From Leucobacter sp. 7(1) (lineage in GTDB: Bacteria > Actinomycetota > Actinomycetes > Actinomycetales > Microbacteriaceae): DNA of 64,000 bases. The stretch covers positions 1-64,000 of the forward strand of contig NZ_FUID01000009.1 in the NCBI RefSeq assembly GCF_900163635.1. Reading direction: 5' to 3'. Under the pieces are notes generated by a model. That model saw nothing but the letters and a program-made list of their open reading frames with translations. It was not told the DNA's origin and searched no databases. The translations under genes were made by a program, and so were the position numbers. This document shows positions 29,242-38,715 of this stretch, one piece after another; within the stretch, counting starts at the first letter, position 1, and each line of letters begins with the position of its first letter.

Positions 29242-30647
29242 GCGAAGGCCTCCCCCAGGCGGTCACCGAGGAAACGCAGTCCCGCGGCGTTTGACGATTT
29301 CACGAGCACCGTGTCGTTCGGCCGGAGCGTGCGCTCCAGATATTCGAACGCCTCGTCCTGCTCGGCGAAGAACACGCTCTCGCCGTCCCAGGATCCCTCG
29401 TTGATCGCACTGATGTGCAGGTTGCGGGCCTCGGCACCGACAACAACAAGCTCTGAGATGCGCAGCCGCACCGCCTGCAATCCGATGCGCAGGTGTTCCT
29501 CAATGGCATACTCGCCAAGCTCGCTCATTGCACCGAGCACCGCGACCGTGCGGCCCTCCGGTTTTCCGATCTGCGCGAGTGTGCGTAGCCCGGCGCTCAT
29601 CGAGTCCGGGCTCGCGTTGTACGCGTCGTTGATGATTGTGACCCCGTCACGGCCACCCATCACTTCCATGCGCCACCGCGCCGCGCGAGTCGCCCCCTCG
29701 AGGGCTTCCACGATGTCTGCGGGGGCCAAGCCGAGCTCGCTGCCGACCGCGGCCGCCGCGAGCGCGTTGGTCACGTGGTGTTCCCCGAGTACGCGGAACG
29801 TGACGGGCAATGATGCGCCGTCGATGTGCAACGTAAAGCGGGTTCCGCTTGCGTCGGAGTCGATGTCGCTTGCGCGCACGTCCGCCTCAGGATGTCGGCC
29901 AAACCAGCGCACACGCGCGTTGGTGAGTTCCCCCATACGGGAGACATAAGCGTCGTCACGATTCAGCACCGCGACAGCGTCCTCGGGCAGATCGCGCACC
30001 ATCTCGCTTTTCGTGCGGAAGGTTGTCTCGATCCCGCCAAACTCACCGGCGTGGGCGAGGCCAACGGTCAGCACAACGCCGATGTGCGGCGGGGCCATCG
30101 CGGTGAGGCGAGCAATCTCGCCCTCAGCGCTCGCGCCCATCTCGGCGACAAGCGTGCGCGTCTCGTCTTCCACGCGCAGCATTGTGAGCGGGCCACCGAC
30201 CTCATTATTGAAGGACTTCGCGGAGGCCACGGACGGCCCCACACGCTCCGCCATCGCTGCGACAAGGTTCTTCGTTGTTGTTTTCCCGTTGGATCCAGTA
30301 ATCCCGACGATCCGGAGCTGCCCCGCGGCGCGCACGCGGCGCACAACCTCTGTGGCCAGCGCGCCGAGGGCGTCGGTCGTATCGGCCACGATGATCTGCG
30401 GCACGGTGTCGTCGGTTTCACGTTCCCCGACGATCAGCGCGGCGCCTGCGGCAACGGCCTGCGGTACGAATCGGTGCCCGTCGGTCTCTTCGCCGCGGCG
30501 TGCGAAGAAAATCTGACCGGGGGCAACCTCACGAGAATCGGTCTGCGATTCGCCACTGATCCGGTCCTCGGGTGTCGCCCCGCTTGTGCCCACCACAAGG
30601 GTGCCGTGCACCGCAGCCGCAATTTCTGCGAGCGTCAAATCAATCAC
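29238..30647 (-). CDS. murF: MurF UDP-MurNAc-tripeptide-D-Ala-D-Ala ligase
   Basis: Adds the D-Ala-D-Ala dipeptide to the UDP-MurNAc-tripeptide. It has 469 residues, with the P-loop [14 protein letters not shown] near residue 115, the middle segment [13 protein letters not shown], and the C-terminal [12 protein letters not shown]. The GTG start at 30647 overlaps the murE stop (GTGA). A 4-nt overlap also joins it to mraY. Confidence 0.96.
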   Translation of the reverse strand: MIDLTLAEIAAAVHGTLVVGTSGATPEDRISGESQTDSREVAPGQIFFARRGEETDGHRFVPQAVAAGAALIVGERETDDTVPQIIVADTTDALGALATEVVRRVRAAGQLRIVGITGSNGKTTTKNLVAAMAERVGPSVASAKSFNNEVGGPLTMLRVEDETRTLVAEMGASAEGEIARLTAMAPPHIGVVLTVGLAHAGEFGGIETTFRTKSEMVRDLPEDAVAVLNRDDAYVSRMGELTNARVRWFGRHPEADVRASDIDSDASGTRFTLHIDGASLPVTFRVLGEHHVTNALAAAAVGSELGLAPADIVEALEGATRAARWRMEVMGGRDGVTIINDAYNASPDSMSAGLRTLAQIGKPEGRTVAVLGAMSELGEYAIEEHLRIGLQAVRLRISELVVVGAEARNLHISAINEGSWDGESVFFAEQDEAFEYLERTLRPNDTVLVKSSNAAGLRFLGDRLGEAFA

Positions 30648-32200
30648 GAAAGCAATCCTGCCTCGCGGAGCGCACCGCGGACCTCATCACGCGCCGAGTA
30701 CGGGATGAACTGCCCGGCGACTTCCTGGTGGTCCTCGTGTCCGGGACCGGCATACAGAATAACGTCACCCGGCGCGGCCAGCGAAATGGCGAGGCGCACG
30801 GCCCGTCGCGGATCGCCCTCCTCGATCACCTCAGCGTGATTCGCTGAGCGGGCACCGGTGAGCAACTGGGCACGAATCGCCTCCGGCGGTTCGGAGCGCG
30901 GGTGGTAGTCGCAGATGATGAGCGTGTCGGATCCTGCGGCCGCGATCCGGCCCATCTCTTCGCGCTTCGTTGTATCGCGGTCGCCATCGGCCCCGAACAT
31001 AAAAATGATCTTGCCGGTGGCGACCTCGCCGAGCGCATCGAGCATCGCCTCGAATGCCCCGGGAGTGTGCCCATAGTCCACGAAGAAGCGGGGACCGGAG
31101 GATCCGGGTGCCGTCATCTCTTCCAGCCGGCCAGGAATATAGACCGGGATCCGGCCATTGTCGAGTCCGGCCGCAACCTGCGCGAGCGGGATCCCTGCCT
31201 CGTGCAGCATGATCAACGCGAGGGCGGCGTTTTCCGCCATGAACCCACCGAACACGGGAACGCTGCCGCGGAAGTGTGCCCCCTCGGGGCCCTGCAGCAC
31301 AAACGAGACACCGTCGAGCGACTGCCGAGTGACGGCCAGGTGCCAATCGGCGGACTGGCCGTACTCGGTCGCGAGGCGGGTAACGGGAATTTGCGATTCT
31401 TTCGCGATCCGCTGTCCGTACGTCGAGTCGACAACCACGACGCCGCGGCTCGCGCGCTCCGGGGTGAACAGCGCGAGCTTCGCCGCGAAGTACGACTCCA
31501 AGTCACCGAACTCGTCGAGGTGGTCCTGCGAGAAGTTATTGAACGCGACCACGTCGAAGTGGACACCGTCGAGCCGGTGGCGCACAACGGCTTGGGCCGA
31601 CACTTCGATCGCCACGCCCTCGACCTCCCGCTCGCGCATCCGAGCCAGGAGGCCGTGCAGTTCCGAGGCCTCGGGGCTTGTCAGGTTCGCGGGGATCACC
31701 TCCTCGCCAACGCGGCGCTCCGCGGTCGAGCTGAGGCCGGGCGTGAGACCCGCGGCGCGCAACAATTCCGCGAGGATGTAGACCACGCTCGTTTTGCCGT
31801 TCGTGCCGGTCACCCCGAAGAGTTTCGCGGCAAACTCGGCCGTGCCGTAGACGGCGGCGGCAACCTCGCCGAGCAGCTCGCGCGGGTGCTGCGCGGAGAC
31901 GAGCACCGGGAGTTCGACCCCCGCCGCACTGGCAAGCTCGGCACCCGCCGCGTCGGTGAGCATCGCGTGGGCCCCGGACGCGGCGGCCTGCGCTGCGAAG
32001 TCCGCGCCGTGGCGCTTCGCCCCGGGCATCCCAATGTAGAGATCCCCCGGCCGCACATCACGCGAGTCGAGCGACACGCCGGTCACGGCACCGCCTTCTT
32101 CGAGGCCGTGCGCCTCGAGCCCAAACTGCGTCACCAACTCAGTGAGCGGTGTCGGGGTGGGGGTCTGCGGGCGAATGCTCAACGCATCTCCGGTACTCAC
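30644..32200 (-). CDS. murE: MurE UDP-MurNAc-dipeptide ligase
   Basis: Adds the third stem-peptide residue to UDP-MurNAc-L-Ala-D-Glu. It has 518 residues, with the P-loop [27 protein letters not shown] and the ATP-site FMFGADGDRDTTKREEM. In place of the DNPR motif that selects meso-diaminopimelate it reads DYHPRSEPP, so the added amino acid may be lysine, ornithine or diaminobutyrate rather than meso-DAP. That inference is tentative. The GTG at 32200 has CAGGAGG 9 nt upstream. It ends in a 4-nt overlap with murF. Confidence 0.95.
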   Translation of the reverse strand: MSTGDALSIRPQTPTPTPLTELVTQFGLEAHGLEEGGAVTGVSLDSRDVRPGDLYIGMPGAKRHGADFAAQAAASGAHAMLTDAAGAELASAAGVELPVLVSAQHPRELLGEVAAAVYGTAEFAAKLFGVTGTNGKTSVVYILAELLRAAGLTPGLSSTAERRVGEEVIPANLTSPEASELHGLLARMREREVEGVAIEVSAQAVVRHRLDGVHFDVVAFNNFSQDHLDEFGDLESYFAAKLALFTPERASRGVVVVDSTYGQRIAKESQIPVTRLATEYGQSADWHLAVTRQSLDGVSFVLQGPEGAHFRGSVPVFGGFMAENAALALIMLHEAGIPLAQVAAGLDNGRIPVYIPGRLEEMTAPGSSGPRFFVDYGHTPGAFEAMLDALGEVATGKIIFMFGADGDRDTTKREEMGRIAAAGSDTLIICDYHPRSEPPEAIRAQLLTGARSANHAEVIEEGDPRRAVRLAISLAAPGDVILYAGPGHEDHQEVAGQFIPYSARDEVRGALREAGLLS

Positions 32201-32226
32201 GTGGTTGTGCCTCCTGCGGGCGTGTC

Positions 32227-34023
32227 TCAATATTCGGTGGGGAGCGGGGTGAACTCCCCGGTCGACGGCGGAATATGGAAGGTGCGGATCGTGGCCTCGG
32301 CCACCTCGCGGAAACTTGTCAGCGCGGCATTACTCCCATCCCCGGCCGACGGGAACCCAATCGATGTTACCGCGACATACTGCGGGTCGTCGGCCGGGAA
32401 GATTCCCGCGAAGGAGTGCACGTAGTCCGTGCGGTAGCTACCCTGGCCGTCTGACTGCTCCGCGGTGCCCGTCTTTCCGGCGATTCGGTAGCCGGGGATC
32501 GCGAGCATGTCCGAGAACCACGCCTCGGTCGTGACTGTCTCGAGCATCTGCATCATCGTGGCGGAGGTCTCCGGGGTGACGACAGTCACGGGCTCGCCGT
32601 GCTCCGGCTTCGTTTCGGTGCCGTCCTGGGAGGTGCAGCCACGCACGATGCTTGGCGGCACGCGCACACCGCCGTTGGCGAAGGTCTGGTACACAGCCGC
32701 GGTCTGCACGATCGTCGATGACAGGCCCTGGCCGAACATAGTGTTGTACGAGGTCTGCGGGTCCCAGTCCTCGACGGGAATCAGCATGCCAGAGTCTTCC
32801 ACCGGCATGCCCGCCTGCGTCGCCTCGCCCACGCCGAACTTCCGCAGGTAATCGTAGCGCACCTCGGGGCTCAAAGCGCTCCCCAGGGTTGCGGTGCCCA
32901 CGTTTGACGATTGCGTCAGAATGCCTGCGAGCGTCCAGGGCATAGGCTGGTGCGGGAACGCGTCGCCAAAGCTCACGTTCGGCTCGGGTACGAGGTGATC
33001 GGGGGTCAGGTTTTGCGTGGCGGGCGTTGCCGCACCCTCCTCGATCAGCGCGGCGGCCGTGATCGCTTTGAACGTGGAGCCGGGCTCATAGGGCGACACA
33101 AATGAGCGTGCCTCGCGCTTCATCGGGTCGGAAGCATCAACGTCGTTCGGATCCACCGAGCCGTCCTCCGCGACCGCAACGAGCTCACCCGTCTTGATGT
33201 CCATCACCACGATATAGCCGTACTCGGCCGCGGTCTCCTGCACCTTTGCGTTGATCGTCTGCTGGGCTTCCCACTGCAGGTCGCGGTCGATTGTCAGCTC
33301 GACCGTGCCGCCGTTCTCCGCTTTTCGTTCCACCACGACACTGCCCGGCAGCGGCACCCCGTCGGCCCCGCGCTCGTACGTCTCCGTGCCGCTCACTCCC
33401 GTGAGGCACTCGTCCTGCGAGACTTCGACGCCCGACTGCGGCACGTCCTCAAAGCCTGAGAACCCGATGATGTTGCCCGCGACGGCCCCGTTGGGATAGG
33501 TCCGCGTGTGGTGGCTCTCGAAGGTGAGCCACGGGATACCGAGTGCTTTCAGCTCGTTCAGCTGGGTGAGATCGACGGCGCGCTGCACGTAGGCGAAATC
33601 CGACTTCGGGTTCGCCTCGAGCGCGTCGTCTACGATTTTCTGGATCTCTGCCGCGCTCTGCCCCGTGATCGCACCGATCTCGGCGAAGGCCTGCTGCGCC
33701 GTCACCTCAACCGTGGCGGCACCGCCGCGTTCTGTGTCAGGACGCCAGAACTTCCCGCCCTTGATCTTTGTGTTCTTGGGCGACAGATTCACGTCGTAGC
33801 GCTCGTCTGTCGTCGCGAGCACCTCGCCGTTGCGGTCGACAATGTCGCCGCGAAGGCTCAGGATCGTGTTCCCCACCGCACGTTTCCCCTTGGCGTCCTC
33901 GCTCAGGGCTGCGGCCGAAACGACCTGCAGGTCCACGAGCCGGACCAGGAACACTATTGCAGCGATCACCACGATCGCGAGTGCGATCGTGCGCCGCCGC
34001 CGTCCTGTGCGCACAGTCCGCAT
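32227..34023 (-). CDS. ftsI: Penicillin-binding transpeptidase FtsI (class B PBP)
   Basis: The septal transpeptidase, 598 residues. One N-terminal helix (about 12-34) anchors it, then comes a PBP dimerisation domain and the transpeptidase domain. The catalytic triad motifs are GSTFK (SxxK, about residue 315), SSN (SxN, about 378) and KTGTAEQ (KTG, about 515). It works with FtsW in the septum and is the target of beta-lactams. It lies between ftsL and murE in the normal order. Confidence 0.96.
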   Translation of the reverse strand: MRTVRTGRRRRTIALAIVVIAAIVFLVRLVDLQVVSAAALSEDAKGKRAVGNTILSLRGDIVDRNGEVLATTDERYDVNLSPKNTKIKGGKFWRPDTERGGAATVEVTAQQAFAEIGAITGQSAAEIQKIVDDALEANPKSDFAYVQRAVDLTQLNELKALGIPWLTFESHHTRTYPNGAVAGNIIGFSGFEDVPQSGVEVSQDECLTGVSGTETYERGADGVPLPGSVVVERKAENGGTVELTIDRDLQWEAQQTINAKVQETAAEYGYIVVMDIKTGELVAVAEDGSVDPNDVDASDPMKREARSFVSPYEPGSTFKAITAAALIEEGAATPATQNLTPDHLVPEPNVSFGDAFPHQPMPWTLAGILTQSSNVGTATLGSALSPEVRYDYLRKFGVGEATQAGMPVEDSGMLIPVEDWDPQTSYNTMFGQGLSSTIVQTAAVYQTFANGGVRVPPSIVRGCTSQDGTETKPEHGEPVTVVTPETSATMMQMLETVTTEAWFSDMLAIPGYRIAGKTGTAEQSDGQGSYRTDYVHSFAGIFPADDPQYVAVTSIGFPSAGDGSNAALTSFREVAEATIRTFHIPPSTGEFTPLPTEY

Positions 34024-34050
34024 GCTGTTCCTCCCGCCGGGTGCCGCCGG

Positions 34051-34683
34051 CTAGTGGGTCTCCGGGGCCGGCAGCTTGCCCGTTAACCGTACCGGCGCGG
34101 TGGTGGCTTCTGCCTGAGTGGCGGCTGCCTGGGCAGTGCGCGGGACCAGCAGGCCCGCGGCGTCGACCACAGGCATGGTTTCGAGCGTTGAGTTCGGAAT
34201 GAGGTTGCCGCGGGCCTCCGAGGTTTCGGAGGCGAGAGTCCCGAGAACCGCACCGTCGCTCAGGCGCAGCGTCGCCGGGCGGGCGTTCTGCACCATCCCG
34301 AGGGCCGTCGCGTTCTCCGCGAGGTTTTGCGGCGACGACAGCTTGTCGACGTTTTGTGAGAGCACGCGCTCAACGCGGCTGAGGTCGCGCTGCTCGATTT
34401 CAAGTGCGCGGGTCTCGTAGGCACCCTGCGAGATCGCGATACTCAGGCCCAGTTGCACGGCAAGAATCACGAGGATGACGCCAACCGCGACGAGCGAACC
34501 GATCAGCGGGCTCTGCAGCGCGCGACGTGCCGACTTCGGGGCCTCGGGCGCGATTCGGAGGTGACGCTCCCCCGGTGTCGTCGGGGTGAGCGGGGTGCCG
34601 GGCCGGACGGGTGCGTTTGCCGTGCTGGCCGAGGTCGCGGCGAAATCCGCGAGATCGAAGTCGACCGGAACCGTATTGTTCAT
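34051..34683 (-). CDS. ftsL: FtsL-like divisome membrane protein
   Basis: A 210-residue single-pass protein in the ftsL position between rsmH and ftsI. A cytoplasmic N-terminus of about 58 residues precedes one membrane helix ([21 protein letters not shown]) and a short coiled coil ([38 protein letters not shown]) with the family-like ENATALGMV end. The Ala/Thr-rich tail beyond makes it longer than E. coli FtsL. Sequence similarity in this family is low, so the call rests mainly on position and topology. Confidence 0.8.
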   Translation of the reverse strand: MNNTVPVDFDLADFAATSASTANAPVRPGTPLTPTTPGERHLRIAPEAPKSARRALQSPLIGSLVAVGVILVILAVQLGLSIAISQGAYETRALEIEQRDLSRVERVLSQNVDKLSSPQNLAENATALGMVQNARPATLRLSDGAVLGTLASETSEARGNLIPNSTLETMPVVDAAGLLVPRTAQAAATQAEATTAPVRLTGKLPAPETH

Positions 34684-35648
34684 CGCCCATCCCTCGTTCG
34701 TTCGGCGGCACGCAAGCGCACCGGGATAGCCCGCGGATTGCGCGCGCGTTCTTCGTCACTGGCAAGTTCGGCGCCGCGCGTCAGCAGCTTGAACTCGGGT
34801 CGGTGCTCTGGCAGTTCCACTGGAAGTCCCGCGGGTGCCGTCGATCGGCTACGCCGCGTAAGCTCTCGCTTCACGAGGCGATCCTCGAGCGACTGGTAGG
34901 ACATGATCACCGCTCGGCCGCCCAGGTTGATGAGGTCGAGTGCGGCCGGGATCGCGCGCTCCAGCACGGAAAGCTCACCGTTCACCTCGATCCGCAGTGC
35001 CTGGAAGACGCGCTTGGCGGGGTGGCGCTGATCCCGCACCGCGGCGGGGGTCGCTTCCTGCAGCACGTCCACAAGCTGGCCGCTGCGCTCGATCGGGGCG
35101 AGCTGGCGCGCGGCGATGATCGCCCGGGCATAGCGGCCGGCGAGCGGCTCCTCGCCGTAGCGCTCGAAGATCGCCCGAAGCCGCCCCTCGGGGGCCTCCT
35201 TGATTACGTCGGCCGCGGTCTCGCCTCGGCTCTGATCCATCCGCATGTCGAGCGGCGCATCCTGCGCGTAGGCGAAGCCGCGGTCGGCCTCGTCGAGCTG
35301 CAGCGAGGAGACGCCGAGGTCAAAGAGGACGCCGTCGATGCGGTCAAACCCGGCACCGCGCACGGCATCCGCGATCTCGTCGTACACCGCGTGGACGCGG
35401 ATCGCGCGGTCGCCGAAACGGGCAAGGCGGGTGCCCGCCAGGCGTAGCGCCTCGGTATCGCGGTCGAGGCCGATGAGCGTGAGGCCGGGGTGGGCATCGA
35501 GCAGTGCCTCGCTATGGCCTCCCATGCCGAGGGTGGCGTCAACCACGACCGCCCCCTCACGGCTGGCCGCGGGGGCAAGCAGTTCGAGGCAGCGGTCGAG
35601 CAACACGGGAACGTGCAGTTCGCTGGGGTCGCGGGTATCAGTGGTCAT
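34680..35648 (-). CDS. rsmH: 16S rRNA (cytosine-1402-N4) methyltransferase RsmH
   Basis: Methylates N4 of C1402 in 16S rRNA using S-adenosylmethionine. It has 322 residues, beginning [13 protein letters not shown], with the SAM loop [16 protein letters not shown], and further family segments [21 protein letters not shown] and [11 protein letters not shown]. It sits directly after mraZ and overlaps the ftsL start by 4 nt. Confidence 0.96.
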   Translation of the reverse strand: MTTDTRDPSELHVPVLLDRCLELLAPAASREGAVVVDATLGMGGHSEALLDAHPGLTLIGLDRDTEALRLAGTRLARFGDRAIRVHAVYDEIADAVRGAGFDRIDGVLFDLGVSSLQLDEADRGFAYAQDAPLDMRMDQSRGETAADVIKEAPEGRLRAIFERYGEEPLAGRYARAIIAARQLAPIERSGQLVDVLQEATPAAVRDQRHPAKRVFQALRIEVNGELSVLERAIPAALDLINLGGRAVIMSYQSLEDRLVKRELTRRSRSTAPAGLPVELPEHRPEFKLLTRGAELASDEERARNPRAIPVRLRAAERTRDGR

Positions 35649-35661
35649 ATGGGTGTCCGGG

Positions 35662-36093
35662 CTAGAACATGCCCGGAATCACCTCCCCGTCAGTGTCAGA
35701 AAATACGGCTTCCTGCTCGCGCAGGTAGGTCTCCCAGGCGGTCGCATCCCAAATCTCGGCGCGCGAGCCGGTCCCGATCACGGCAAGGTCTCGATCCAGA
35801 CCCGCGTACTCGCGCAGGCCCTGCGGGATCGTGACCCGGTGCTGCTTATCCGGTGTCTCCGGGTGCGCCCCGGAGAGGAACACACGGAGGTAGTCACGCG
35901 CATGCTTTGAGGTCATCGGCGCTTGGCTGATGCGCTCGTGCATTGCGGTGAACTCCTGCTCGCTGAAGACGTAGAGGCAGTGCTCTTGTCCTCGGGTTAT
36001 CACTAACCCGTCAGCGAGCTCGTCGCGAAATTTGGCCGGAAGAATCAACCGCCCTTTGTCGTCCAGCTTGGGCGTGAAGGTTCCCAGGAACAT
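35662..36093 (-). CDS. mraZ: Transcriptional regulator MraZ
   Basis: A 143-residue protein with two SpoVT/AbrB-like halves, each carrying the DxxGR-type loop: [17 protein letters not shown] and [18 protein letters not shown]. MraZ forms a ring and binds direct repeats upstream of its own gene, repressing the dcw cluster in the bacteria studied. It opens the cluster, with GGAGGGAGGAA just before the ATG at 36093. Candidate binding sites lie 40-90 bp upstream. Confidence 0.96.
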   Translation of the reverse strand: MFLGTFTPKLDDKGRLILPAKFRDELADGLVITRGQEHCLYVFSEQEFTAMHERISQAPMTSKHARDYLRVFLSGAHPETPDKQHRVTIPQGLREYAGLDRDLAVIGTGSRAEIWDATAWETYLREQEAVFSDTDGEVIPGMF

Positions 36094-36132
36094 GGGTTCC
36101 TCCCTCCGCCGGATCGACTTGGGTCCACACTA

Positions 36133-36179
36133 CTCCACTTTCCTCCACCCAGGCAGGTTTTCCCTCCACTTTCTTCCAC
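36133..36179 (-). promoter_or_regulatory. MraZ boxes upstream of mraZ
   Basis: On the minus strand two copies of a 16-bp element occur, GTGGAAGAAAGTGGAG (36179-36164) and GTGGAGGAAAGTGGAG (36148-36133), 31 bp apart. Each holds two GTGGA words 10 bp apart, the same spacing as the TGGGA repeats bound by E. coli MraZ. Their place just upstream of mraZ fits autoregulation. Confidence 0.75.
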
Positions 36180-36308
36180 AAGCCCGTTTCTTATTGAAAT
36201 CATGCGGTTCTTGGGCCGAACAACCGCGAGCCCTGAGCGCGCCGCGCCCGGCCTTCTGAGGATTTCCTCGGGCTTTTCGCCCCGATACCCGGCGTACTGG
36301 GCAGAAAC

Positions 36309-36396
36309 GTGGAGGAAAGTGGAGCCGGTGGTGGAAAGTGGAGCCAGTGGGGGAAAGTGGAGCGCGCAGGAAAATGGAGCGCGCGGGAAAATAGAG
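36309..36396 (+). promoter_or_regulatory. Expanded MraZ-box-like array in opposite orientation
   Basis: Six GTGG words begin at 36309, 36319, 36328, 36338, 36347 and 36357, spaced 10, 9, 10, 9 and 10 bp, giving three near-copies of GTGGWGGAAAGTGGAG. Two decayed units follow (GGAAAATGGAG at 36369, GGAAAATAGAG at 36386). The words match the boxes near mraZ but lie on the other strand, 216-303 bp from the mraZ start. No plus-strand gene follows for over a kilobase. Confidence 0.6.
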
Positions 36397-36504
36397 CACG
36401 CGGTTGATACGACGAGCATCGGCACCGACGAGCCTCACCCCACACCCACACCTCCCGCTCTCACTCCTCCATCTCCCCCCCTCACAACCCTGCCCCTCTC
36501 AATC

Positions 36505-36574
36505 CTCCCCGAGTCGTTTTATCGAAAGTGACGGAAATATCGCGGAAAATGCGTACCGCTAGATAAATTGGCTC
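36505..36574. repeat. 70-bp direct repeat, copy A
   Basis: Begins CTCCCCGAGTCGTTTTATCG and ends near TAAATTGGCTCG. It differs from copy B, 359 bp downstream, at only a handful of positions. It is more AT-rich than its surroundings. No terminal inverted repeats or coding capacity were seen. Confidence 0.8.
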
Positions 36575-36732
36575 GGGCTGGACGAGCATGGTGACAGGCA
36601 GGCAGACCCGGGCGCGCAAGCGGGTGCAGACCAGCACGCAGACCGAGCCGACGCGCGCGGGCAGGGCCGACGCAGGCAGGCAGGCAGGGCCGACGCAGGC
36701 AGGCATACATACATGCACACAGGGACCAGGCC

Positions 36733-36828
36733 CACGGACGCACGGACGCACGGACGCACGGACGCACGGACGCACGGACGCACGGACGCACGGACGCACG
36801 GACGCACGGACGCACGGACGCATGGACG
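36733..36828. repeat. 8-bp tandem repeat (CACGGACG), about 12 units
   Basis: Eleven perfect consecutive copies of CACGGACG from 36733 to 36820, then a one-base variant copy. It lies between the two 70-bp repeats. Such a perfect microsatellite should change length readily by replication slippage. Confidence 0.9.
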
Positions 36829-36863
36829 CACAGCTACTGTTCCCCAGGCACCGGGGTACGCCC

Positions 36864-36933
36864 TCCCCGAGTCGTTTTATCGAAAGCGACGGAAATACCG
36901 CGGAAAATGCGTGCCGCTAGATAAATAGGCTCG
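36864..36933. repeat. 70-bp direct repeat, copy B
   Basis: Same orientation as copy A, sharing GAGTCGTTTTATCGAAAG, CGCGGAAAATGCGT and CCGCTAGATAAAT. The few differences are single substitutions (for example T/C in AAAGYGACGG), so duplication is fairly recent or both copies are selected. Confidence 0.8.
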
Positions 36934-37022
36934 AGCTGGCGGGCGGGCTCGAGCTGGCGGGCGGACGCGGGTTAGGGGCGGACAGCAGGCGCAGCAGGCG
37001 CAGCAGGCGCGGAGCACGCAAA

Positions 37023-37069
37023 ACGCCCGCGGGGCCGCGAACCTCAGTGGTTCGCGGCCCCGCGGGCGT
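37023..37069 (-). terminator. Long perfect hairpin after the DUF3040 gene
   Basis: A perfect 21-bp stem (arm begins ACGCCCGCGGGGCCGCG) with a TCAGT loop, about 33 nt beyond the DUF3040 stop codon. It insulates that gene from the mraZ upstream region. Confidence 0.85.
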
Positions 37070-37101
37070 GCATGCGGGACTCCCCGCGGAAAAACTGGCT
37101 G

Positions 37102-37476
37102 CTAGCGTTCGCCCTCCATGCGCTCGTCCCAGCGGCGCTCGGCGCGCTCACTCAAGGACTCACGCGAGGACGATGACGATGACGCGCCATTCAGCACGTC
37201 CTCAACGGTGACGGAGTCCGAGCCGCGCGACAGCATGAGGGTGACCCCTCCCACCATGAGGGCGAAGCCGATGAGCCCCAACCACAACTGCTGGGCGGCG
37301 ACTCCCCCGATGAGCACACCAATACCGACGAGCACCACAATGATGCCCAGCACCAGCGATCGGTAGCTCACCCGGCGACGACGCACCGACCCGGTCTGCA
37401 TCACGTCAGCTTCACTCTGATAGAAACCGCGTTCCATCTCGTCAAGCAGCCGCTGCTCGTGTTCTGACAGCGCCAT
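37102..37476 (-). CDS. DUF3040 membrane protein
   Basis: A small 124-residue protein. The N-terminal MALSEHEQRLLDEMERGFY is the signature of DUF3040, followed by two hydrophobic helices (about 42-62 and 65-84) and a charged, Ser-rich C-terminal tail. DUF3040 proteins are common in actinobacteria and often lie beside mraZ, as here. The function is unknown. It is divergent from the polyprenyl synthase gene, 72 nt away. Confidence 0.88.
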   Translation of the reverse strand: MALSEHEQRLLDEMERGFYQSEADVMQTGSVRRRRVSYRSLVLGIIVVLVGIGVLIGGVAAQQLWLGLIGFALMVGGVTLMLSRGSDSVTVEDVLNGASSSSSSRESLSERAERRWDERMEGER

Positions 37477-37548
37477 GACGATCCTCCCGACACTCTAACG
37501 ATCTGTACCTTACAGTCTACGTTGCGCACCCGTGAGTAGGCTAGTTGT

Positions 37549-38649
37549 GTGCAAGAAACGATGCGACTCGCAGGCCTTATTCAGGAGCGGATCGGTGCCA
37601 CGCTGACGCGGCATCGTGCAGCTCTCACCCCCCTGGGGCCCGACGCCCTGCCGTTGCTCGACGAAGCCCTGGGCTTCCTGACGGGCGGCAAGCGGTTCCG
37701 GGCGCAGTTTGCGGTGCTCGGCTTCCGCGCTGTGCGCGAGCTTGACGTCGACGGTGAGGTGACGCCGGAGTTTGCACGGGTTCTCGATGCGGCGTGCGCG
37801 CTGGAGCTGTTCCACGCCGCAGCCCTCATTCACGACGACGTCATCGACCGCTCCGACACGCGGCGCGGCCGGCCAGCTGCGCACAGGCTTTTTGGCGCAC
37901 TGCACCGGCACGAGGGGTGGCGCGGTTCGGCGGATCACTTCGGGCTCGCCGGCGCGATCCTGCTCGGCGATCTACTCCAGTCCTGGGCAGACGAGCTCAT
38001 GCAGTCGGCCTGTGACGCCACCGAGGACCGGGCCGCCGCCCGCCGCGCAAGGGAACACTTCAATCGGATGCGGAGCGAGGTTGCCGTGGGCCAATACCTC
38101 GACGTCCTCGAAGAGCAGCAGCCCACATTCGCGGCTCACGAGGAGCAGCTTGAGCGTTCCACCCGAGTCCTCGTCTACAAATCCGCGAAGTACAGCGTCG
38201 AAGCACCCCTCCTCATCGGAGCAGCCCTCGCTGGAGCGAGTATGGAGACAGAGGACGCGCTCTCGCACTTCGGCCTTCCCGTCGGAGTCGCGTTCCAGCT
38301 CCGCGACGACCAGCTCGGCGTGTTTGGTGACGCTGACATCACAGGCAAGCCCATCGGCGACGACCTGATCGAGGGCAAGCGCACCGTGCTCGTCACCCTC
38401 GCACGGGAGAACCTGCCGACCACCCAGCGCCGGATCTTTGACGATCTCCTGGGCACCGATCTAGACCCGGAGCAGGTCACGATCCTGCAGCGCACAATCC
38501 GCGAGAGCGGTGCCGTGGAGCAGGTCGAGGAGATGATTTCCCGCAACGTGGAACGCGCAATTGATGCCCTCGCGGGTGCGCCCATCCGAGCCGATGCGAC
38601 CGCGCGGCTGACGCAGCTATCTGAACGGGCCGCTCGGCGGGACGCGTAG
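37549..38649 (+). CDS. Polyprenyl diphosphate synthase (GGPP synthase-like)
   Basis: A trans-prenyltransferase of 366 residues that condenses isopentenyl diphosphate onto an allylic primer. The first Asp-rich motif is LIHDDVIDRSDTRRG and the second FQLRDDQLGVFGD, so both metal-binding sites are intact. GGKRFR near residue 44 binds diphosphate. Product length cannot be read reliably; geranylgeranyl or longer chains for quinones, carotenoids or wall carriers are possible. The start is a GTG at 37549, with an ATG at 37561 as alternative. It ends in a strong terminator. Confidence 0.9.
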   Translation: MQETMRLAGLIQERIGATLTRHRAALTPLGPDALPLLDEALGFLTGGKRFRAQFAVLGFRAVRELDVDGEVTPEFARVLDAACALELFHAAALIHDDVIDRSDTRRGRPAAHRLFGALHRHEGWRGSADHFGLAGAILLGDLLQSWADELMQSACDATEDRAAARRAREHFNRMRSEVAVGQYLDVLEEQQPTFAAHEEQLERSTRVLVYKSAKYSVEAPLLIGAALAGASMETEDALSHFGLPVGVAFQLRDDQLGVFGDADITGKPIGDDLIEGKRTVLVTLARENLPTTQRRIFDDLLGTDLDPEQVTILQRTIRESGAVEQVEEMISRNVERAIDALAGAPIRADATARLTQLSERAARRDA

Positions 38650-38658
38650 CAAACGTAA

Positions 38659-38697
38659 CAGGCCGGTTCACCCGCTCACTGCGGGTGAACCGGCCTG
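38659..38697. terminator. Bidirectional hairpin terminator
   Basis: A perfect 17-bp stem (arm CAGGCCGGTTCACCCGC) with a TCACT loop, placed between two genes that converge (polyprenyl synthase and the Rv2175c-like gene). It can serve both strands. Confidence 0.85.
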
Positions 38698-38715
38698 AAC
38701 GGTTGGCCCAGGGGT

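Larger units (their letters stand above)
36397..37022. other. Gene-free repeat-rich region
   Basis: No gene is supported. It contains a C/T-rich segment (36430-36510), two copies of a 70-bp direct repeat, GGCAGGCAGG words near 36660-36705, an 8-bp tandem repeat, and GCAGCAGGCGC words near 36980-37010. Frames across the 8-bp repeat encode only ARTHGRTD- or RPCVRAS-type strings. Confidence 0.6.

Noticed and set aside
36519-36823. Minus-strand frame encoding repeated RPCVRAS units
   Set aside because: It reads the 8-bp tandem repeat, which cycles through frames. No ribosome site or biological pattern.
36733-36828. Possible CRISPR array
   Set aside because: Units are 8 bp and contiguous with no spacers, and there are no cas genes.
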